Below the pieces are notes generated by a model. The model was not told the DNA's origin. It did no database searches and saw only the letters and a program-made list of their open reading frames with translations. Shown in pieces: positions 15,099 to 19,269 of a DNA stretch of 19,269 nucleotides. The stretch spans positions 1 to 19,269 of the forward strand of contig JAJUHH010000014.1 of NCBI GenBank assembly GCA_029267975.1, in the 5' to 3' direction. The position numbers and the translations under genes were made by a program. The stretch comes from Clostridiales bacterium (GTDB taxonomy: Bacteria; Bacillota; Clostridia; Lachnospirales; Lachnospiraceae). How positions within the stretch are numbered: position 1 is the first letter of the stretch; each line of letters begins with the position of its first letter.

Positions 15099-15976
15099 AG
15101 ATTGCCACCCTCACTTTCCTTATCATATTTTGATATAAGAGCCATGCTGATCAGGATAAAGATCATCAGTACCAGAGACAGACCGGAGCCTGTATGCCAG
15201 TTACCAAGGCGGAACTGCTGCTCAATCACATTACCGATGAGAACAATCTTGCTTCCTCCTAAGATGGTGGAGATCACAAAGGTAGTGAGAGAGGGGACAA
15301 AGACCATGGTAATTCCGCTGATCACACCGGGAAGACTTAAGGGCAGGATAATCTTTAGGAAGGTCTGTGTACCGTTTGCTCCCAGATCTCTGGCCGCAGC
15401 AATTACGTCCTTGTCAATCTTGATCAGAACATTATAAATCGGTAGTACCATAAAGGGCAGGAAATTATAAACCATACCCAGGATAATGGCTGCCGGCGTA
15501 TTGATAATATTTAATGTTGGCAGGTGGAAAAACTTTAATACAGTATTCAGTATACCCGTTTTTTCAAGGATATTCTGCCAGGCAATGGTTCGAAGCAGAA
15601 AATTCATCCACATGGGAAGGATGATAATCAGCACAGTAAAGCTGTTGCTCTGCATCTTGGAGTTATTCATGATCATTGCCAGGGGATAAGCTAATATCAG
15701 GCATATCACAGTACTGACAATGGACAGCTCCAAGGCAAGGAGCAGAGCCTTTAAATTAATCGGATCTGTAATCAAGGCGATATTAGACAGCGTAAAGCTG
15801 TTGTTATTATCTGTTAATCCATAATATAAAACCAGCACCAGGGGGATGAGTATAAAGCCTGCCGACCACAGAATATAGGGGAAGGAAAGCCATTTTACCT
15901 TATTGACCCTTGAGAACTGCACACCGCTATCGGGTTTCTTTTCCGCAGCATGGGTTAATGTATTCTTAATATTCAT
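15092..15976 (-). CDS. potB: Spermidine/putrescine ABC transporter permease PotB
   Basis: This 294-residue permease pairs with PotC to form the polyamine channel. After a charged ~30-residue N-terminal region come about six hydrophobic segments, starting LSFPYILWSAGFILIPLVLV, with LLRTIAWQNILEKTGILN as a family-typical loop. The EAA loop reads IAAARDLGANGTQTFLKIIL, and FVPSLTTFVISTILGG plus VIEQQFRLGNWHTGS are PotB-like. The ATG at 15976 is preferred since AGGAG lies 9 nt upstream; a longer TTG-initiated frame to 16009 lacks one. The gap to potA is 76 nt without a clear terminator. The leading basic and polar extension is slightly longer than in E. coli PotB but unremarkable. Confidence 0.93.
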   Translation of the reverse strand: MNIKNTLTHAAEKKPDSGVQFSRVNKVKWLSFPYILWSAGFILIPLVLVLYYGLTDNNNSFTLSNIALITDPINLKALLLALELSIVSTVICLILAYPLAMIMNNSKMQSNSFTVLIIILPMWMNFLLRTIAWQNILEKTGILNTVLKFFHLPTLNIINTPAAIILGMVYNFLPFMVLPIYNVLIKIDKDVIAAARDLGANGTQTFLKIILPLSLPGVISGITMVFVPSLTTFVISTILGGSKIVLIGNVIEQQFRLGNWHTGSGLSLVLMIFILISMALISKYDKESEGGNLW

Positions 15977-16052
15977 AGGACACAACTCCTGAACTTCGTA
16001 ATCTTTCAATGATCCGGAATGCCGGTTTCTTATTGAACATTATTACCTGGGA

Positions 16053-17132
16053 TTATTCTGAGATTTCCACTGCTTCTTCATCCTCAGATTCCGGTTTGTT
16101 CATAATCTGAATGTCATAAGGGTCTACGCTGATTCCAACCTCGCTGCCTACCGGGAATAGATCCGTGGAATGAACCAGCCATTCCCGACCGTTTGCAGTT
16201 ACCTCCATCTCGTAATGAACTCCCTTAAAGAGAAGAGAAGTGACTCTGCCTGTAATAATGCCATCTTCCGGCTTTACAAGATCAATGTCTTCCGGACGGA
16301 TCACGACATCCACAGGTTTGTTCCTGCCAAAGCCTGTATCAACGCAAGGAAAGTTAGCTCCCAGAATGTTCACAAGCTTGTCCTCTACCATAATGGAAGG
16401 GATAATATTGCTGTCACCGATGAAGTCGGCCACGAAGGCATTCTTCGGTTCGTTATAAATGTCCTCAGGGGATCCAACCTGCTGTATGTATCCCTGATTC
16501 ATAACAACAATGGTATCGGACATCGTCAGGGCTTCTTCCTGATCATGAGTTACATAGATAAAGGTAATACCAAGCTCGTTCTTTAAACGGATCAGTTCGT
16601 ACTGCATGTCCTGACGAAGCTTTAGATCCAAAGCGCCTAAGGGTTCATCAAGGAGCAGTACCTTGGGTTCATTTACAATTGCTCTTGCAATAGCAATACG
16701 TTGCTGCTGACCACCGCTTAAGGAATTGGGCATACGATTTTCATAGCCCTCCAGGTTGACCAGCTTCAGCGCATACTTAATTTTATCATTGATATAAGCC
16801 TTGGATTTCTTCTTGATTTTCAGTCCAAAGGCGATATTTTCGGATATGGTCATGTGATTAAAGAGGGCATATTTTTGAAATACAGTATTTAACTGGCGCT
16901 CATTGGGCGGAAGCTTCGTAATATCCTTGCCTTCAAAGATAACCTGTCCTTTATCAGGTGACTCAAAACCACCGATGATACGCAGGGTTGTTGTCTTACC
17001 GCAGCCGGAGGGTCCCAGCAAAGTAAGGAACTCATTTTCACGGATATAAAGATTAAGTTCATCCAGTACCACGGTTTCCCCGAAGGACTTGGTGATATTG
17101 ACCAGATTGATTAATTTGATATCAGTCATCAT
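16053..17132 (-). CDS. potA: Spermidine/putrescine ABC transporter ATP-binding protein PotA
   Basis: This 359-residue cytoplasmic ATPase powers the PotBC channel. All ABC motifs are intact: Walker A GPSGCGKT (about 40-47), Q-loop Gln in VFQKYALF, signature LSGGQQQR (138-145), Walker B LLLDEP (159-164) and switch His196 in VTHDQEE. The C-terminal region (about 240-345, with DVVIRPEDIDLV) is the TOBE-type regulatory domain found in PotA/MalK proteins. Start is at one of two adjacent ATGs (17132 or 17129) after AAGGGG; the longer in-frame extension overlaps the upstream regulator gene and is not needed. It lies 17 nt after the regulator stop. It is the only transport ATPase in the window; PotA normally serves its own permeases, so it is not a likely partner for the sugar importer. 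Confidence 0.95.
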   Translation of the reverse strand: MMTDIKLINLVNITKSFGETVVLDELNLYIRENEFLTLLGPSGCGKTTTLRIIGGFESPDKGQVIFEGKDITKLPPNERQLNTVFQKYALFNHMTISENIAFGLKIKKKSKAYINDKIKYALKLVNLEGYENRMPNSLSGGQQQRIAIARAIVNEPKVLLLDEPLGALDLKLRQDMQYELIRLKNELGITFIYVTHDQEEALTMSDTIVVMNQGYIQQVGSPEDIYNEPKNAFVADFIGDSNIIPSIMVEDKLVNILGANFPCVDTGFGRNKPVDVVIRPEDIDLVKPEDGIITGRVTSLLFKGVHYEMEVTANGREWLVHSTDLFPVGSEVGISVDPYDIQIMNKPESEDEEAVEISE

Positions 17133-17149
17133 ACTTCCCCTTCTTTCTC

Positions 17150-17689
17150 CTAGAAACTTGGCGGGGTTGATACCCATAAGAGGGTGGCGCCGGTTTTTTC
17201 GGAAGCAGTAATATAGTGTTGTTTATTTGCAGTAAAGTAGAAGGATTCACCCTTCTTTAACTTATAAGTACGGTTCCCGATATGCAGGGTAACACTTCCG
17301 TTGAGAATATATCCGAACTCCTCCCCTTCATGGGGGTTGTCAGGATAAGTTGACCCACCGGCATCCAGAGTCAGAAGAATTGGCTCCATAATATTCTTTT
17401 GCGCATTGGGAATGATCCACTTTACTTCATTTTTTAATTCAGCATCATATTTCTCAAAGTAATCCGATTTTTTAAATACCACCTGTTCTGCGGTAGTACC
17501 ACTGAAGAACTCCTCAAGATTGGTACCAAGACATTGCAGAATATCTACCAGAGTCGCAATAGAAGGGGAGGTCAGATCCCGCTCCAGCTGTGAGATGAAG
17601 CCTTTTGAGAGTTCTGCTCTGTCAGCCAGTTCTTCCTGTGTCAAGCTTTTCTGTATTCGTAATTCCTTGATTTTGGTTCCGATGTTCAT
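17150..17689 (-). CDS. XRE-family regulator with cupin domain, PuuR-like
   Basis: This 179-residue regulator has an N-terminal Cro/C1-type helix-turn-helix (about 5-62; SLTQEELADRAELSKGFISQ is the recognition region) and a C-terminal small-molecule-sensing cupin (about 110-175; GEEFGYILNGSVTLHIGNRT and LKKGESFYF). This architecture is typical of PuuR-type regulators of polyamine genes, and genes of this kind commonly sit in front of potABCD in Clostridia. It is the first gene of the operon, 17 nt before potA, and should sense intracellular polyamine and repress its own promoter. A palindrome, GTTTAG-N5-CTAAAC, lies between the promoter and the start codon as a probable binding site. The ligand is inferred from context, not from sequence. 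The start ATG at 17689 follows AAGGAAGCGCCTC, i.e. a modest ribosome binding site. Confidence 0.92.
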   Translation of the reverse strand: MNIGTKIKELRIQKSLTQEELADRAELSKGFISQLERDLTSPSIATLVDILQCLGTNLEEFFSGTTAEQVVFKKSDYFEKYDAELKNEVKWIIPNAQKNIMEPILLTLDAGGSTYPDNPHEGEEFGYILNGSVTLHIGNRTYKLKKGESFYFTANKQHYITASEKTGATLLWVSTPPSF

Positions 17690-17730
17690 GAGGCGCTTCC
17701 TTTCAGATTCTTACTGAGAATAAACTCAAA

Positions 17731-17747
17731 GTTTAGTTACGCTAAAC
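17731..17747. promoter_or_regulatory. Probable operator of the polyamine operon
   Basis: GTTTAG (17731-17736) and CTAAAC (17742-17747) form a perfect inverted repeat around TTACG. It lies just downstream of the -10 hexamer, covering about +7 to +23 of the leftward transcript, a position suited to repression by the XRE-cupin protein encoded next. Confidence 0.65.
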
Positions 17748-17760
17748 AGCGACAATAACA

Positions 17761-17788
17761 ATTATACTAGTATAATTTCTCTTGTCAA
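17761..17788 (-). promoter_or_regulatory. Sigma-A promoter of the regulator-potABCD operon
   Basis: On the minus strand TTGACA (17783-17788) and TATAAT (17761-17766) are both exact consensus, with a 16-nt spacer. An 18-bp perfect palindrome (17760-17777, AATTATACTAGTATAATT) includes the -10 and could be a further protein site. Confidence 0.8.
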
Positions 17789-17883
17789 TACCTGATGAAA
17801 AATATTTATCCATTGTATCCAGAGTATGTAAAAAAATGAGTTTTATAAGCGAAATTCAAGGGCTGATTATGTTGAGCAGCAGC

Positions 17884-17919
17884 TAACAAAAGCAGGATTG
17901 CCAATGTGAGCAATCCTGC
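17884..17919 (-). terminator. Intrinsic terminator of aroC
   Basis: GCAGGATTGC (17892-17901) and GCAATCCTGC (17910-17919) pair perfectly over 10 bp with an 8-nt loop; leftward, TTTTGTTAG follows. It lies about 25 nt beyond the aroC stop and upstream of the polyamine promoter, separating the two leftward units. Confidence 0.88.
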
Positions 17920-17943
17920 CTGTGGATTAAAATATTGCATTTA

Positions 17944-19044
17944 CTACTTCTTATAAAAGTCCCTGATACGATCCATACGGGATGACATAGCGAGAAAGAG
18001 CTGATCCACCAGTGTGATTGCTGTCATGGACTCTACTACAACGACAGCACGAGGAACGATCACCGGATCATGACGACCTTTGATATTTATTTCTACATTC
18101 TCCCTATCCTTAGTTACGGTATTCTGAGGGCGGAAGATGGAGGGGGTGGGTTTTATGGCAGCCCGAAGAAGGATGTCAGATCCATCACTGATACCGCCAA
18201 GAATCCCGCCTGCATGGTTACTGCTCTTGGTGATTGTCTTACCATCCGAATAGAAAGGATCATTATTCTGTGCACCGGTTACCCTGGAACTTAAGAAACC
18301 GTCACCAATTTCTACTCCCTTAACGGCTCCGATGGACATAAGCCCTTTGGCCAGGGCAGCGTCCAGTTTATCAAAAACAGGTTCTCCAATTCCTGCAGGC
18401 ATACCGGTAACGATACACTCAATCACTCCGCCTACAGAATTGTGATCCTCCATTTGTTGAAGGAGATAAGTCTCCGCACGAGCAGAAGCTTCAAGATCCG
18501 GCATCCACAAGGGACTCTGGGCAGCAAGCCCAGGGTCAGGAGCTTCACTGGCAATACTGATGGGGCCGATGGATCTGGTATAAGCCCTGACCTCTATGCC
18601 AAGCTCCTTTAATATGGCACAGGCAATGGCACCGGCTGCAACTCTGCCGATGGTTTCTCTGCCGGAGGAACGTCCACCGCCTCTGTAATCCCGAAAGCCA
18701 TACTTTGCATCATAAGTGTAATCAGCATGACCGGGTCTATAGTAGGAGGCAATGGAGGAATAATCCCCTGAGCGCTGATTCTCATTATATACAGCGATTG
18801 AGATGGGAGTACCAGTGGTCCTTCCCTCAAAGATGCCCGAAAGGAGGGTGACCTTATCCTCTTCCTTTCTGGGGGTGGAGTACTTTGTCTGACCAGGTTT
18901 TCTCCTATTCAGATAAGACTGGATGTATTCTTCATTCATAGAGAGCCCGGCGGGACAGCCGTCAATGACTGCGCCGATCCCATTTCCATGGGATTCCCCC
19001 CAGGTGGTTACCTTAAATATTGTTCCGTAAACTGAGCCTGACAT
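17944..19044 (-). CDS. aroC: Chorismate synthase
   Basis: This 366-residue cytoplasmic enzyme converts 5-enolpyruvylshikimate-3-phosphate to chorismate using reduced FMN, the last step of the shikimate pathway. The three family signatures are present: TWGESHG (about 14-20, with the conserved His19), YGFRDYRGGGRSSGRET with the Arg-rich FMN/phosphate region, and the C-terminal RHDPVIVPRAVVVVESM region. Length is normal. There is no flavin reductase domain, so it is the monofunctional bacterial form. GGGAGGTCACT precedes the ATG. It stands alone with its own promoter and terminator; no other shikimate gene is in the window. Confidence 0.97.
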   Translation of the reverse strand: MSGSVYGTIFKVTTWGESHGNGIGAVIDGCPAGLSMNEEYIQSYLNRRKPGQTKYSTPRKEEDKVTLLSGIFEGRTTGTPISIAVYNENQRSGDYSSIASYYRPGHADYTYDAKYGFRDYRGGGRSSGRETIGRVAAGAIACAILKELGIEVRAYTRSIGPISIASEAPDPGLAAQSPLWMPDLEASARAETYLLQQMEDHNSVGGVIECIVTGMPAGIGEPVFDKLDAALAKGLMSIGAVKGVEIGDGFLSSRVTGAQNNDPFYSDGKTITKSSNHAGGILGGISDGSDILLRAAIKPTPSIFRPQNTVTKDRENVEINIKGRHDPVIVPRAVVVVESMTAITLVDQLFLAMSSRMDRIRDFYKK

Positions 19045-19088
19045 AGTGACCTCCCTTAGTGTTTTCCTGTCTGGTAAAAGTTACAAAT

Positions 19089-19117
19089 AGTATAGCGGAA
19101 AGTAATTTCAGATTCAA
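19089..19117 (-). promoter_or_regulatory. Promoter of aroC
   Basis: On the minus strand TTGAAT (19112-19117) and TATACT (19089-19094) are separated by 17 nt, giving a predicted start near 19082 and a leader of about 38 nt. Confidence 0.6.
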
Positions 19118-19185
19118 TCTTTTTCACGGACGTTTTAGCAAAAAAATCATATATTAAAATTGACAATACCTATTTGAGGCTTGAT

Positions 19186-19269
19186 ATGGAAGGTAATTAT
19201 TATCATTCCGGTCCCTCCAGCCGAAATCGATATGATAAGCTGAGAAACCTCTCTAAGGCATATACAAAC
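19186..19269 (+). CDS. Possible start of an unidentified rightward gene (3' end outside window)
   Basis: A frame stays open for 28 codons from an ATG at 19186 to the window edge, beginning MEGNYYHSGPSSRNRY. GAGG lies 6 nt before the ATG. The residue mix (Tyr, Asn, Ser, Arg) looks protein-like, but the piece is too short to identify. A TTGACA at 19160-19165 is too close to the ATG to be its -35 unless transcription starts inside the frame, so no promoter is assigned. It would be transcribed divergently from aroC. Confidence 0.4.
   Translation, partial: MEGNYYHSGPSSRNRYDKLRNLSKAYTN

Noticed and set aside
16053..17132. PotA as the missing ATPase of the sugar importer
   Set aside because: It sits in an intact polyamine operon under its own regulator; sugar importers of the LplABC type normally use a dedicated shared ATPase encoded elsewhere.

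Overview
The window looks like chromosome of a low-GC Gram-positive anaerobe, most likely a Clostridia/Lachnospiraceae-type organism. This rests on strong AGGAGG-type ribosome binding sites, AT-rich gaps, lipoprotein signal peptides on the substrate-binding proteins, and a two-permease-plus-binding-protein sugar importer (LplB/LplC/LplA type) without its own ATPase. The taxon is an inference from gene style; no marker gene is present.

Left part (1-2210): the 3' end of a D-2-hydroxyacid dehydrogenase (probably hydroxypyruvate reductase/glycerate dehydrogenase) with an intrinsic terminator, an 18-bp tandem repeat array, then a leftward S41-family peptidase lipoprotein.

Central part (2150-12990): a carbohydrate locus. 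A LacI regulator is followed by an importer operon (two permeases and a lipoprotein binding protein), a GH35 beta-galactosidase, an AraC-type regulator, and a convergent GH2 beta-galactosidase. Three copies of a LacI-type operator, GAAAnCGnTTTC, lie in the lacI promoter spacer, at the start site of a consensus sigma-A promoter for the importer operon, and about 200 bp further into its leader. This makes a coherent regulon: a beta-galactoside oligosaccharide is bound outside, imported, and cut in the cytoplasm by two unrelated galactosidase families, neither with a signal peptide. The transport ATPase must be supplied from elsewhere.

Right part (12987-17790, leftward): a seven-copy 17-bp tandem repeat, a terminator, and a spermidine/putrescine ABC operon in the order XRE-cupin regulator, potA, potB, potC, potD. 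A consensus-like promoter and a palindromic operator precede the regulator. Next is a leftward chorismate synthase gene (aroC) with its own promoter and terminator, and at the right edge the start of a possible rightward gene.

No RNA gene, IS element or CRISPR array was seen. The gene families are known ones. The less ordinary content is regulatory and structural: the operator trio, a branched terminator after lacI, a terminator placed just before the GH35 ribosome binding site, two minisatellite arrays, and an S41 lipoprotein whose active site departs from the classical Ser/Lys type.
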